The position numbers and the translations under genes were made by a program. The notes under the pieces were generated by a model. That model did no database searches and was not told the origin of the DNA. It saw only the letters and a program-made list of their open reading frames with translations. DNA of 64,000 nucleotides from an uncultured Methanoregula sp. (lineage in GTDB: Archaea > Halobacteriota > Methanomicrobia > Methanomicrobiales > Methanospirillaceae): the NCBI RefSeq assembly GCF_963667735.1, contig NZ_OY763919.1, forward strand, positions 1,365,539 through 1,429,538, read 5' to 3'. Positions 36,252 through 45,363 of the stretch are shown piece by piece; positions within the stretch are counted from its first letter, which is position 1, and each line of letters starts with the position of its first letter.

Positions 36252-36955
36252 GGCAGGATCACCACTTGTCCTTTTGTGACCGTGAACTTGAGCCATTCGC
36301 CGGTAACTCCCCGGATGCCCATAACCCGGAAGAAGGTGATGTTGTTCTCTAACTTCACCTCGATAACGCAGTTCATCAGTTGCTTGATCAAGGAGAGCGT
36401 TTTTTCGTCAAACGACTCGCTGTTGAGAAGATAAATGCCCACTCCTTCGATCTTCTTGAGTTTGGCGGTCAGGACATGGAGGAACTGGTAGAGCACCTCA
36501 AGCCTGCGGTACATGAGAAGGGTAGAGATAGAGTTCACGCAGAACCGGATGGGCGGGGGAAAGAGACCCGGCTCCCCCTCCGAGAAGTCCCCTTCGAAGA
36601 TCGTCTCGATCATATTGGAGAACTTGATCCCGATACCGGTGAGATCGGTCGGGCTTGAGACGAACATCAGCCGGGTGGTATCGGCGATGCTTGGGGTGGA
36701 GCTCTTGGTTATGGCATCGATCACCCCGACAAAGCGTTTGTCGGCCCCCGCGACTTTGAAATAGTCCACCACTTCGGCGGCACGCTCGTTGGTGGAAAGG
36801 ACAATGGAATATTCGCCCTGCAGGGGTTTTATGAGCGCATAGGCGAGCTGGTCGGCATAGCTCATCGGGGGTGCGAGAATGAGTATATTGGCTCCTGCCT
36901 CAAATCCACCGCTTATGCTATCGATCTGTGCAATTCCTGTCTTATAACAATACAT
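36248..36955 (-). CDS. KaiC-like protein with degenerate P-loop
   Basis: 235 residues of RecA/KaiC fold: IAQIDSISGGFEAGANILILAPPMSYADQLAYALI at the N-terminus. The P-loop position reads APPMSYADQ, with no Gly-Lys-Ser/Thr, so ATP binding in the normal way is doubtful. Later features are the Walker B-like RFCVNSISTLLMY and the KaiC-like end MGIRGVTGEWLKFTVTKGQVVI. Similar stand-alone or paired KaiC-like proteins are frequent in methanogens and haloarchaea, where they are linked to signalling or motility. It is first in a two-gene operon with the GTPase fusion. Confidence 0.78.
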   Translation of the reverse strand: MYCYKTGIAQIDSISGGFEAGANILILAPPMSYADQLAYALIKPLQGEYSIVLSTNERAAEVVDYFKVAGADKRFVGVIDAITKSSTPSIADTTRLMFVSSPTDLTGIGIKFSNMIETIFEGDFSEGEPGLFPPPIRFCVNSISTLLMYRRLEVLYQFLHVLTAKLKKIEGVGIYLLNSESFDEKTLSLIKQLMNCVIEVKLENNITFFRVMGIRGVTGEWLKFTVTKGQVVILP

Positions 36956-37102
36956 TTACTAACTTGATCATTTCTTGAGAATGTTTATAATCTCTCCTAT
37001 GCCAAAACCCCGGAACAACGTCATTGTTGTCAGGATCTCTCATCAGTCCTGCCATGTTGTTTTTTGTTCACGTTCGCAGGAGCCGTTTGCCCAGGAACCA
37101 GA

Positions 37103-37141
37103 TTTAGGGAACCCGAAAATATTTATTTCGGCCACCCTAAA
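37103..37141 (+). promoter_or_regulatory. feo promoter: dyad of 39 bases centred on the TATA box (candidate metal operator)
   Basis: Two nested inverted repeats share one centre (37122): outer TTTAGGG / CCCTAAA (37103-37109, 37135-37141) and inner CCGAAA / TTTCGG (37113-37118, 37126-37131). The AT-rich middle AATATTTAT is the probable TATA box, about 30 bases before the ATG at 37151. The outer TTAGG/CCTAA arms resemble DtxR-family operators, and the gene it controls is a DtxR-type regulator, so autoregulation by iron (or manganese) is likely. Confidence 0.7.
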
Positions 37142-37150
37142 CATAATAGC

Positions 37151-37867
37151 ATGACTTCCGAGCAGCTGGAAGAGTACCTTGAGAGCATTCTGGATATCGA
37201 GGCAAAGGATGGAATAGCCAAGACCTCCGCGATCGCGAAGTGCCTGAAAGTTGCCCCGGCCAGTGTGACCGAGGCGCTCCAGGTGCTCTCGGAAAAAGGG
37301 CTGGTCCATTACGAACCCTACAAGGGGGCGACTTTAACGGAACTGGGCCGTGGGATGGCTCGGAAGGTCAAGCGGCGCCACCGGCTCCTCGAGGTATTCT
37401 TGACTGATGTCCTCCATATCAAAAGGGAGAATGTCCACGACGAAGCCTGTAAGATGGAGCACACCCTTTCTGACGAGACGGAGTGCGCCCTCTGCAAGCT
37501 CTTAAATGCCCCTGCCCGGTGCCCTCACGGAAGCCTCATCGAAGCCTGCAACCGGCAGGTGGAGAGCTGCTCTGCCTGCCTTGAGGGAACTGAAGCCCTT
37601 TCCCCCTGTTCGCGTGGCGAACACCTGATCCCCGTCACCACCCTGTCCCCCGGCGAGAAAGGCACCATCGCGTTCATACGGGGCGACAACACCGTTGTCC
37701 AGCGCTTAACCGATCTCGGTCTTACCCTGAAGACCGAGATCCAGCTGATCCGGAAAGCCCCCATGCTCGGCCCGGTGGAGATTGGTGTACGGAAGACAAA
37801 ACTTGCCATCGATCACGCTATAGCCGACCACATCTTTGTCACCGCATGCCGGGAGAAAACCGGATGA
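37151..37867 (+). CDS. DtxR-family metal-dependent regulator fused to FeoA domain
   Basis: 238 residues. Winged HTH at 1-60 ([21 protein letters not shown] ... [21 protein letters not shown]), then a metal-binding/dimerisation region ([29 protein letters not shown]), a Cys-rich stretch with CPHG and CSACLEG, and from about 160 a FeoA SH3-like domain ([16 protein letters not shown] ... [16 protein letters not shown]). In classical Feo operons FeoA is separate. FeoB follows with a 4-base overlap. The ATG at 37151 lies just after the operator; the open frame further upstream is leader. Confidence 0.92.
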   Translation: MTSEQLEEYLESILDIEAKDGIAKTSAIAKCLKVAPASVTEALQVLSEKGLVHYEPYKGATLTELGRGMARKVKRRHRLLEVFLTDVLHIKRENVHDEACKMEHTLSDETECALCKLLNAPARCPHGSLIEACNRQVESCSACLEGTEALSPCSRGEHLIPVTTLSPGEKGTIAFIRGDNTVVQRLTDLGLTLKTEIQLIRKAPMLGPVEIGVRKTKLAIDHAIADHIFVTACREKTG

Positions 37868-39846
37868 GCGGTTGCGGCGACTGCCCCGGGTGCACACCGC
37901 TGCCGGTCATGCCCGCAGGGAAGAGCGAATTTGTTGTCGCTCTTGCGGGCAACGCCAATGTCGGGAAGAGCGCAACATTCAACCAGCTGACCGGGGTAGA
38001 CCAGGACATTGGAAACTGGCCGGGCAAGACGGTCGAGCGGGCCGAGGGTCTCCTCCAGCACCGCGGCCAGCGGATCCGCATAATCGACCTGCCGGGGATC
38101 TATTCCATCACTACGCTCTCCACCGAAGAACAGATCTCCCGCGAGTTCATTGCCCACGATCACCCGGACGTTGTGGTCAATGTGATCGATGCATCGGCAC
38201 TTGAGCGGAACCTGTTCTTCACCCTCCAGCTCACGGAACTCGAGAGCCCCATGATCCTTGCCGTCAACCAGATGGATCTTGCGTTGAAAAAGGGGATTTC
38301 TCTCGATCTCCGGAAACTCTCCACGCTTCTTGGTATCCCGGTTGTTCCGACCATTGCAACCCAGGGAAAAGGAATTGCCGAACTCTCGGATGCGATCGTC
38401 TCGGCTATTGCAACAAGGCCTAAACCGCACCTGCTTCCCTATGGAAAGGAAGTGGAAGATCGGATCCAGAAACTCATACCTCTCCTTCCGGCCGGTTCAG
38501 TGAGTTATCCGACCCGCTGGACGGCGATCAAACTGCTGGAAGCCGATTCCGATACAATTTGGGAGGCACGAAAAAACGCTCCAGCAGCGGCGGAAGCGGC
38601 CCTGATCTTCCGGCAGGAACTGGAAAAGATACACGGAGAACCGGCAGCAACCATCCTGAGCAACGAGCGGTACCTGGTATCAGAGCAGCTGGTTGCAGAA
38701 GTAACCGTGATCCGCACTCCGGGCGATCATGAAGTATCCTTGACCGAGCGGATTGACCGGCTGGCACTCCACCCGGTTATGGGCTATCTTCTCCTGATAC
38801 TGATAATCGGCGGGCTCCTCATCTGGACATTCATTGTCGGGGCCTGGATCTCGGATCTCCTCACGGCATTCCTTTCCGGTATTGCTCCGGTCCAGCCTCT
38901 TGTCAAGGGTTCAGTTTCAGATATTGTATTCAACGGTGCCTGGACCGGCCTTGTTGCTGCCCTGACGCTGATCCTTCCCTATGTGATCCCGTTCTACCTG
39001 TTCCTTGCACTTATCGAGGATTCGGGACTGCTCACCCGATTCTCCCTGATGCTCGACCGAGGAATGCACAAGATGGGACTGCATGGCAAGGCTATCATCC
39101 CGCTGGTCCTTGGATTCGGGTGCACGGTCCCGGCCTGCCTCTCGTGCCGGATCATCGAATCGCCCAAACAAAAGTTCCTTGCTGCGTTCCTGGTCACGCT
39201 TGTGCCCTGCTCGGCCCGGACCATCGTCATCCTCGGGGTTGTCGCACTTTTTGTGAATATCTGGTGGGCACTCGCCCTGTACCTTTTCGACTTCATCCTG
39301 ATCATCGTTCTCGGCCGTCTCGCCTTCCGCCTCCTTCCCGGTGAATCCGTGGGAATGATCATGGAGATGCCCGATTACCATGTCCCCACCGCTCCCGTGG
39401 TCCTCGGTCAGACCTGGCAGCGGACCAAATCGCTCATCTGGATTGTCCTTCCTGCATATATTGTCGGCAGCATCGCGATCACCGCTGCATATGCCGGTGG
39501 GCTCCTTGAACCGATCAATACGATCCTGTCCCCCATCACCGTCCTCCTCCTCGGCCTTCCGGCCCTGACCGGTGCCGTGTTCGTCTTCGGTTTTATCCGG
39601 AAGGAGATGACCATTCTCGCCCTCGCCGCATTGTTCGGGACAACGATCTTCTCCACGATCTTAACCCCGGTCCAGCTCATCGTTTTTGGTCTTGTGGCAA
39701 TGCTGTATGCCCCCTGTATCTCAACCCTCCTTGCCCTGGCCAGGGAATTTGGCTGGAAACAGGCCCTCGCCATTGCGGTACTTGAGACCGCCCTTGCGGT
39801 TTTTTCCGGGGCGATCGCGTTCCGGCTCCTCTCCCTTTGGATGTAA
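37864..39846 (+). CDS. feoB: ferrous iron transport protein B
   Basis: 660 residues. A Cys-rich N-terminus (CGDCPGC) precedes the G domain: G1 GNANVGKS, G3 DLPGIYS, G4 NQMD. About 8-10 membrane helices follow, including the Gate motif region with [23 protein letters not shown] and the second VPCSARTIV block. It imports Fe(II). The start overlaps the regulator's stop (ATGA). The Cys-rich leader is unusual for FeoB and could sense or hold metal. Confidence 0.96.
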   Translation: MSGCGDCPGCTPLPVMPAGKSEFVVALAGNANVGKSATFNQLTGVDQDIGNWPGKTVERAEGLLQHRGQRIRIIDLPGIYSITTLSTEEQISREFIAHDHPDVVVNVIDASALERNLFFTLQLTELESPMILAVNQMDLALKKGISLDLRKLSTLLGIPVVPTIATQGKGIAELSDAIVSAIATRPKPHLLPYGKEVEDRIQKLIPLLPAGSVSYPTRWTAIKLLEADSDTIWEARKNAPAAAEAALIFRQELEKIHGEPAATILSNERYLVSEQLVAEVTVIRTPGDHEVSLTERIDRLALHPVMGYLLLILIIGGLLIWTFIVGAWISDLLTAFLSGIAPVQPLVKGSVSDIVFNGAWTGLVAALTLILPYVIPFYLFLALIEDSGLLTRFSLMLDRGMHKMGLHGKAIIPLVLGFGCTVPACLSCRIIESPKQKFLAAFLVTLVPCSARTIVILGVVALFVNIWWALALYLFDFILIIVLGRLAFRLLPGESVGMIMEMPDYHVPTAPVVLGQTWQRTKSLIWIVLPAYIVGSIAITAAYAGGLLEPINTILSPITVLLLGLPALTGAVFVFGFIRKEMTILALAALFGTTIFSTILTPVQLIVFGLVAMLYAPCISTLLALAREFGWKQALAIAVLETALAVFSGAIAFRLLSLWM

Positions 39847-39919
39847 TAACCCCCGGCTCTTCGTATCCCCGGGATAACCCCCAAGAATTTTTACTTTGAC
39901 CCCCAATAGTGGAAGTGCG

Positions 39920-40549
39920 ATGATCTACTGGCTTTACGGGCGGAGGCTCATGCGGCAGCTCCACGACCTGCCGGGCCATGTATGTTTCATGATCAGCGGC
40001 CGGGATATGCAGGATGCGCCGGAAAAGATCTACCAGATAACCCAGTGGTGCATCGAGATCTCTTCGGTTGTTGCAAACCAGAACCCCTCCGTTCAAGGAG
40101 GACTCCGGGGGATCACGTTCCACATTGCAACCGATTCCCCCGGCTCCCTCGAACCGTACCTGGACGAGATCCGCAGGATAAACACGATTGCCCGCCTGAT
40201 CCTTCATGTGGGCGACCGCGAAGAGATTACCGGTTCGGGTATGGATGTTGTTGTCGCAATCGGGAAGAGCGGACGCGAGGAGATCACCGAATGTATACGG
40301 AGGATGGCAAAAGATAATGTCCCTCCCGAGGCTGTTGATGAGAGCCTGCTCGAATCCTATCTCACGTTCAAGTACATGCCCGATGTCGTGATCAAGAGCG
40401 GCGGTGACCACTTGACCGATTTCCTCATCTGGCAGTCGGTCTATTCGGAGCTCTTCTTCTCCGATGTCAACTGGAAACTGTTCCGGAAAGTGGACTTTCT
40501 CCGTATCCTGCGGGACTACCAGTCGAGGGTGCGCCGGTTCGGAAAGTAA
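39920..40549 (+). CDS. cis-prenyltransferase (UppS) family paralogue lacking the catalytic motif
   Basis: 209 residues. The C-terminal third matches UppS: VIKSGGDHLTDFLIWQSVYSELFFSDVNWKLFRKVDFLRIL lines up with the RTGxxxRxSxFLxW...E block. The catalytic N-terminal motif DGNRR is replaced by ISGRDMQD after HVCFM, and the diphosphate-binding RTG..R reads KSGGDH. It may therefore be a non-catalytic partner, like NgBR/Nus1 with DHDDS in eukaryotes; a heteromeric archaeal enzyme is known to me from Methanosarcina. The canonical enzyme is at 41336-42100. Confidence 0.8.
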   Translation: MIYWLYGRRLMRQLHDLPGHVCFMISGRDMQDAPEKIYQITQWCIEISSVVANQNPSVQGGLRGITFHIATDSPGSLEPYLDEIRRINTIARLILHVGDREEITGSGMDVVVAIGKSGREEITECIRRMAKDNVPPEAVDESLLESYLTFKYMPDVVIKSGGDHLTDFLIWQSVYSELFFSDVNWKLFRKVDFLRILRDYQSRVRRFGK

Positions 40550-40554
40550 GGCTG

Positions 40555-41259
40555 TTATTGTACCCGGACATTCGTCCAGCAGCGTATCCCGTCAACGGTC
40601 TTTTCCGCAAAGGCAAACTGGTTCTTGAGAGCAAGGGAGAAACGTTTCTTCTCGGGCACCGGTGTTATCCGGTGGTCCCTGCACCACCGGGAAAATTGAT
40701 CGAACATCTCATCCCGGGACAGGATAGCCTCGTCGGGTTCTCCCCTCTGGATGGTTTCCGTGATGAATGTTTTTATGATATCCTCTTTGCCGCGCTTCCC
40801 GGTTCCCGAAACCTTCTTCTTTGGCTTTGCTTGTGTGAACTCTCTCTCTGCCCGGCGTATTCCTTCCGGTTCTTCCTGCGCCGATGGCGTTTTTTCCTGA
40901 GTCTGTCCCTGTTCAGGAATGGCGGCTGGCGGGGCGGGGCGTTGCTTTTTGGCCTTCAGCAGGGTCCTTACCGCGGTCGGATCATTGGCATTGACCACCG
41001 GGTGCAAGGATGCCGCTGCCATCCCGGCAGGGCTTATCGGCGTCACCGGTACGGTGTCCGGGGCAACCATGACCGGTAACGGGTCCTCAGTGGCTCCCAG
41101 CGGCTGTTGGGAGAGGTCGATCTCCATCAGATCGGCAAGTGCTCGGTTGCAGATGTGGCTGAGATCGATCTTCTGCTCGCGGGCCTTCTCAAGGATATCT
41201 GCCCGCACGAGGATGGTTGTCCGCCGCCACAGGGGGTTGTTGTCTGGTGAGCCCGTCAT
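40555..41259 (-). CDS. CcdA-like domain protein with long linker and C-terminal domain
   Basis: 234 residues from the ATG at 41259. The first ~50 residues (WRRTTILVRADILEKAREQKIDLSHICNRALADLM) resemble the DNA-binding ribbon-helix-helix domain of the CcdA antitoxin. A Pro/Ala/Lys-rich linker (residues ~55-150) precedes a C-terminal helical domain (EAILSRDEMFDQFSRWCRDHRITPV ... FAEKTVDGIRCWTNVRV) that looks like a winged helix. No CcdB-type toxin is next to it, so it is more likely a DNA-binding regulator than half of a toxin system. A longer in-frame extension upstream reads through the uppS gene in another frame and is not used. Confidence 0.7.
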   Translation of the reverse strand: MTGSPDNNPLWRRTTILVRADILEKAREQKIDLSHICNRALADLMEIDLSQQPLGATEDPLPVMVAPDTVPVTPISPAGMAAASLHPVVNANDPTAVRTLLKAKKQRPAPPAAIPEQGQTQEKTPSAQEEPEGIRRAEREFTQAKPKKKVSGTGKRGKEDIIKTFITETIQRGEPDEAILSRDEMFDQFSRWCRDHRITPVPEKKRFSLALKNQFAFAEKTVDGIRCWTNVRVQ

Positions 41260-41335
41260 ATCCGTATCAGGAGTTGATCTGTACGTGGACAGAAATATAG
41301 TTCCCGATCGGATCGCCAGGATAAAAAAGGGATGA

Positions 41336-42100
41336 TTATGCCCGGGCTGAGACTCGCTGGTCGTAGATCCTGATAGCCCGGAGGAGATCGATCTTCCGGA
41401 AAAGCGGCCAGTACGGAGCGCAGAAATAGACTGCGCATTCGTGACCATTGGCCAGCCAGGGAAGGAAATTCGAAGTGCGGCAATCGTTTCCGGTCCGGAT
41501 GATGAGGTCCACCGGCGGGATGCCTCTTCCCCCGTGGAGATGCTCTTCAACCATCTGGACATCGATCGTGGCCGGGTCCGCATGGTTTTCCTTAACCTCA
41601 CTCAAGATCTCCTTTGCTGCAAGGAGAATCTCGTTCCTGCCCCCGTAGGCAAGGGCAATGTTGAGATAGAACCCGGAATAATCCTTGGTAGATTCTTCGG
41701 CCGCATCGACCGCTGCCAGCAGATCGTCCGGGAGCCGGGTGCGATCCCCCATCATCTGCACCCGGATCCGGTATTTGTGCACCCGCGTATCGCTCAGAAC
41801 GCTCGTGAACTTCTCTTTGAAAAGGGCAAAGAGATGCGAGACCTCCTCCCTGTCCCGGGAGAAATTCTCGGTCGAGAACGTGTACAGGGTGATGTGCCGG
41901 ATCCCGATATCGTGAGCCCAGTCCAGCATCTCCTCGGTCCTGTCGGCGCCCGCCCGGTGCCCGCTTGCGGTGTCGAGACCGGCTTTCTTGGCGTACCTGC
42001 GGTTGCCGTCCTGAATGATTGCGATATGGTTTGGTACATGCGAGCACTGCATGCGGAGAACCCGTTCGTACAGGGGATCAATGACAGCGCGCAGGATCAT
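41336..42100 (-). CDS. uppS: polyprenyl diphosphate synthase (cis-prenyltransferase)
   Basis: 254 residues, complete UppS: HIAIIQDGNRRYAKKAG (DGNRR 31-35), GHRAGADRTEEMLDWAHDIGIRHITLYTFSTENF, MMGDR and RTGNDCRTSNFLPW near the C-terminus. It makes the long-chain cis-polyprenyl carrier lipid used in N-glycosylation and surface glycan export. Start: the ATG that overlaps the stop of the radical SAM gene upstream (ATGA). Codons further upstream are excluded because they lie in that gene. Confidence 0.94.
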   Translation of the reverse strand: MILRAVIDPLYERVLRMQCSHVPNHIAIIQDGNRRYAKKAGLDTASGHRAGADRTEEMLDWAHDIGIRHITLYTFSTENFSRDREEVSHLFALFKEKFTSVLSDTRVHKYRIRVQMMGDRTRLPDDLLAAVDAAEESTKDYSGFYLNIALAYGGRNEILLAAKEILSEVKENHADPATIDVQMVEEHLHGGRGIPPVDLIIRTGNDCRTSNFLPWLANGHECAVYFCAPYWPLFRKIDLLRAIRIYDQRVSARA

Positions 42101-43086
42101 ACGGGGGTCAGCTCCACGATCATCCCGCCGTTCGGGTAGCGCTCGACAACATACTTGTTCCCGTTGAGGGTTCCGGTATATTCGGTGAGGAGCCACCAGG
42201 CAAGCTCGATATGGCCGTCAATGATCTCGAAGCTGCCCGGTTCCAGCTGCCCCTTGAAAACCTCTATGCTGCCATCATCGACTCCATCCGGCTCAAGGAC
42301 TCCGTACACAACGGTCCCGTCGTCCGTGATCTCTTCGAACGGCCGGGCGGTATTCTCCGCGATCCGCTTCAGGCGCTCCCTGAGCTGGACCGAATCCTTG
42401 AAAGCAGATGTGCAGAAGTGGACTTTTTCATGACGGCACAACTCTTCAGCCCACCCGCGGGCTCCGTCAATGGCGTTATGCAGGTCATCGGCCAGCTCAT
42501 ACCCCCGCTCGCGCATGGCATAAGCATTGGTATCGCCCCATTCCAGCTCGTTGATATTGAGGAAATCCAGGTACGGAAGCGCTGCTGCAAGATGTTCGAG
42601 GCCGGGGAGGGCCGGCACTTCGATGCCGATGTCGAATCCCATGGCCTTTGCGTGTTGTGCCGAAACAATATAATCAGTTTTTGCAATCGACTCCCAGCAC
42701 TCGTGCGGCGGGTGGAGACGGATCTCGTCCACAAGTCCCTGCATTGCAGCCAGCTCCTCATCGGTTGGGGCTTTGGCGGTATAGAGATGAATCTGGTGTC
42801 CCGGCCCGAAATGGTTCTTGAGAAGCCGGCAGTATTCTGTCACCCTGTCAAGACAGAGGAGCGGCTCTCCCCCCGTTACCCCGGTTCCGAGAGCGCTCAT
42901 GTTCTCGGCCTCCTCGATTATCTGGGCTGGTATGTCAACGGGACGTTCATTGGCATATACGGTATCCGTTCCTTTCCGTTCGCTTGAGAGGGGGCAGTAC
43001 CAGCAGGTGCGGTGGCATCGTCCTGTAACAAAGAGGACCAGTTTTGCGCCCTGGTGGCAGAGAATACAACCCCGGGATAATGTCAT
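42097..43086 (-). CDS. radical SAM protein (COG2108-like), unknown substrate
   Basis: 329 residues. CHRTCWYCP (C24, C28, C31) is the radical SAM cluster motif, with two further Cys upstream (CILC at 7-10). The TIM-barrel part includes GVTGGEPLLCLDRV and IRLHPPHECWE; the C-terminus is beta-rich. It matches an archaeal family that modifies something unknown, often near prenyltransferases or other lipid genes. GGGGAG directly before the ATG at 43086 favours this start over the ATG at 43140. uppS follows with a 4-base overlap. Confidence 0.82.
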   Translation of the reverse strand: MTLSRGCILCHQGAKLVLFVTGRCHRTCWYCPLSSERKGTDTVYANERPVDIPAQIIEEAENMSALGTGVTGGEPLLCLDRVTEYCRLLKNHFGPGHQIHLYTAKAPTDEELAAMQGLVDEIRLHPPHECWESIAKTDYIVSAQHAKAMGFDIGIEVPALPGLEHLAAALPYLDFLNINELEWGDTNAYAMRERGYELADDLHNAIDGARGWAEELCRHEKVHFCTSAFKDSVQLRERLKRIAENTARPFEEITDDGTVVYGVLEPDGVDDGSIEVFKGQLEPGSFEIIDGHIELAWWLLTEYTGTLNGNKYVVERYPNGGMIVELTPV

Positions 43087-43222
43087 GCGATGCTCCCCGG
43101 CCGCGGAAAGGCCCGGGCCGGCTTGAAAATACTGATACATGTTTGTTTCATGGCTTCAAAACCCTTCTGAGGACGGGGAACTCTCCGGCTCATGCTTTGT
43201 TCCGCCCGGCATATGGGTTGTC

Positions 43223-44578
43223 CTAAGGCTTTCTCGGTGAGAACATGCTCAGGATTGCCTGGATAATCCGTGCAAAAATGCCGGGTGTCGGGGATGCTTC
43301 CTTTGGAACAGGGCTTTTTCCGGTATCCTTGTTTTTTGGGATATCCCGGGTTTTTTGTGCAGCAGGTCTGCCAGAACAGTCCGGTTTTGGTGTTTGCCTG
43401 ACCGGTACCTTGGCAGGAACTGGAGGAGTCTGAACCGGTTCACGATCCTCCGGTTTTTGCGCAGGGACCGGCGTTTTTTCCTCGTGCTGCAAGGATATAT
43501 CCGGGTTCTTCGCAGGTTCCGGGTCTGGTTCTTCTTCGAACAGACTCTCGGATATCCTCGTTAACATCGGATTGCATTGTGCGGGAATATCAGTCGGCGT
43601 GGTAGTCACATCAATGCCCGAACCTGGGAGAAGAGCGGTGTCCCGATCTTCTGTTGCATCCCGTTTCTGGTTTTGGGATGTAGATGTCCTCTCCAGGGAA
43701 AATGCACTGCCGCTCTCTGTTTTGTCTGAGTCTCCGCGGACCCGCCCGTCGACAGGGTCCCCGACATCACTTGAAATATCTCCTGGCTGGGGAATGGGGA
43801 ATGCCGGGGGGCTCACCCTTATGATCGCAGGCTCCGTTTCCCCCGCCCCATTCACCGTGATAGCTGGTACCGGTTGGTGCCCGTCCTGTCCCGGCTCAAC
43901 CGGTAAGATATCCGCATCATCGCTGTTGTCCGGAATCCTACTCTCACTGCCCCGGGCTGCAACAAGGAGTTCACCGTTATGGGCAATCTCTTCCGCCTGG
44001 AGGCTGCTTTTCTGGATACGGGATTCAATGATCTCAACCGATCTGCGGATATCCTCGGCAGGGGCATCTTTCCGGCCGGTTGCAAGCTGCTGCAGCATGT
44101 TGGAGCAGAGTCCCCGGTCCACTTCTATACTGGTCAGGAGTCGCGCATATTCCTCGATCTCTTCCGCCGGCAGGCCGGCCTGTCTCCAGAGCTGGAGAGT
44201 CTTCCTGGCAGCCTCCTTGCGGGAGAGGACCTTTGCGATAGTGTCCAGCAGGTTTCTCGGGTTGACCGGCTTGGTGATGTATTCATCGATATACGGGTGG
44301 TGCGTCTCGGCTTCAAAGGGGCTGATCTTTTTTGCCGAGAACATGATGACAGGGATGTGACGGATCGCGGGGTTCTCCCGGATGTGCAGGAGCGTCTCCC
44401 ACCCGTCCATGGGTTCCATAAGGATATCGAGGATGATGATATCCGGGGTCTCCTTTTTTAAGATCTCCAGGCACATCTCCCCCCCGGAAGAGATGATCGT
44501 CCGGTAATTTTTCTTCAATATGGAGGCAAGACCCTCGGTGATGAAACTGCTGTCATCCACAACGAGAACGGTCTGCAT
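43223..44578 (-). CDS. response regulator with long disordered tail
   Basis: 451 residues. Residues 1-120 are a receiver domain: D8/D9 and D51 (PDIIILDILMEP), with KISPFEAE and ITKPVNPRNL carrying the lysine. A helical stretch to about residue 200 (ARKTLQLWRQAGLPAEEIEEY) follows, then ~230 residues of low-complexity, Pro/Glu/Thr-rich sequence, ending in a short hydrophobic-basic helix (GIFARIIQAILSMFSPRKP) that could touch the membrane. No kinase or DNA-binding domain. Start ATG at 44578; a TTG directly before it is possible. Confidence 0.82.
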   Translation of the reverse strand: MQTVLVVDDSSFITEGLASILKKNYRTIISSGGEMCLEILKKETPDIIILDILMEPMDGWETLLHIRENPAIRHIPVIMFSAKKISPFEAETHHPYIDEYITKPVNPRNLLDTIAKVLSRKEAARKTLQLWRQAGLPAEEIEEYARLLTSIEVDRGLCSNMLQQLATGRKDAPAEDIRRSVEIIESRIQKSSLQAEEIAHNGELLVAARGSESRIPDNSDDADILPVEPGQDGHQPVPAITVNGAGETEPAIIRVSPPAFPIPQPGDISSDVGDPVDGRVRGDSDKTESGSAFSLERTSTSQNQKRDATEDRDTALLPGSGIDVTTTPTDIPAQCNPMLTRISESLFEEEPDPEPAKNPDISLQHEEKTPVPAQKPEDREPVQTPPVPAKVPVRQTPKPDCSGRPAAQKTRDIPKNKDTGKSPVPKEASPTPGIFARIIQAILSMFSPRKP

Positions 44579-45363
44579 CAATTGGATCTCTCAGGTCTTC
44601 GTATCGTTATCATTCCTGGCGATTCTCTGGTGGTGGGGGCAGAATGGACCTGCGATCCGGGGTATGCGTTCCATCCATCTGACATAGTGGCAAAAAATTC
44701 CATTAACGGTATTTTATATAGTAATCCCATGACTCAAAAATTTGTTGGAATTCTGCCTTTGGATTTCCCCGGTATTCTGTTCAGATGTCCGGAAAAATCC
44801 ACGGGACCCGGTCAGGGATTAGGTACCACCGCATCAGCAGGTGGGTGATCCTGTTTGTCTTCCGGATTCCAGTTCTTCACCAATTATTCATCCATGGATC
44901 TTGGCAGTGTGCACAACCTGCCAAAAACCTGAAGTGAATGGTCACACCGTTATTGGCATCGCAATCGATCTCCGGGAAAAAATTTTCAATCGACCCCTTG
45001 CCCCCTGCTTGCTTTTTTTCAATCGATCCTTGCCTGCCGGTTCCGGACCATCACGCCGGAGAATTAAAAATTTTGTAGCATGTACTTGCCGATTGTAGGA
45101 TAATTATCCGATTGTAGCCTCCCCAACTAACACCTCATGATCGCGATTGAAAAATTTTCAGCAGAGTCTGCTTGAAAAAAAATGCTGGTGTATTGGTATT
45201 CAGCCGGCTTTTTGCTGTATCGCGACGTGATTCCGCGCACGCCGTCTGGTCAGATCTTACGCTTTTTGGTTCAGGGCTAAAAACCAGAAAATTACCGGAT
45301 TCGATTCTTCAGGGAAACGTACTGCTATCTTTATAAGCCATGCCAGAGACGGATTATTGGTAT
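44579..45363 (+). other. long regulatory intergenic region (no gene)
   Basis: About 785 bases, AT-rich compared with its neighbours, between two divergent genes. TTTTCAATCG occurs three times: plus strand at 44983 and 45016, minus strand at 45144-45153. CCGATTGTAG occurs twice (45089, 45108) on either side of the 12-base palindrome GGATAATTATCC (45098-45109). A TATA-like run TTTTATATAG lies at 44712. A 39-codon open frame at 44729 has no family resemblance and starts too close to the TATA run to be its gene. No RNA gene is seen. Confidence 0.65.
45330..45337 (+). promoter_or_regulatory. TATA box of the first pilin-like gene
   Basis: TTTATAAG, with an expected start site near 45358. This excludes the ATG at 45340 as start codon and supports the ATG at 45364, giving an almost leaderless mRNA. 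Confidence 0.6.

Noticed and set aside
40555..41259. CcdAB toxin-antitoxin pair
   Set aside because: No toxin gene in either direction; the CcdA-like protein is too long and has extra domains.
44729..44848. 39-codon small gene in the intergenic region
   Set aside because: The TATA-like run is too close to its ATG, there is no ribosome site and the peptide has no recognised features.
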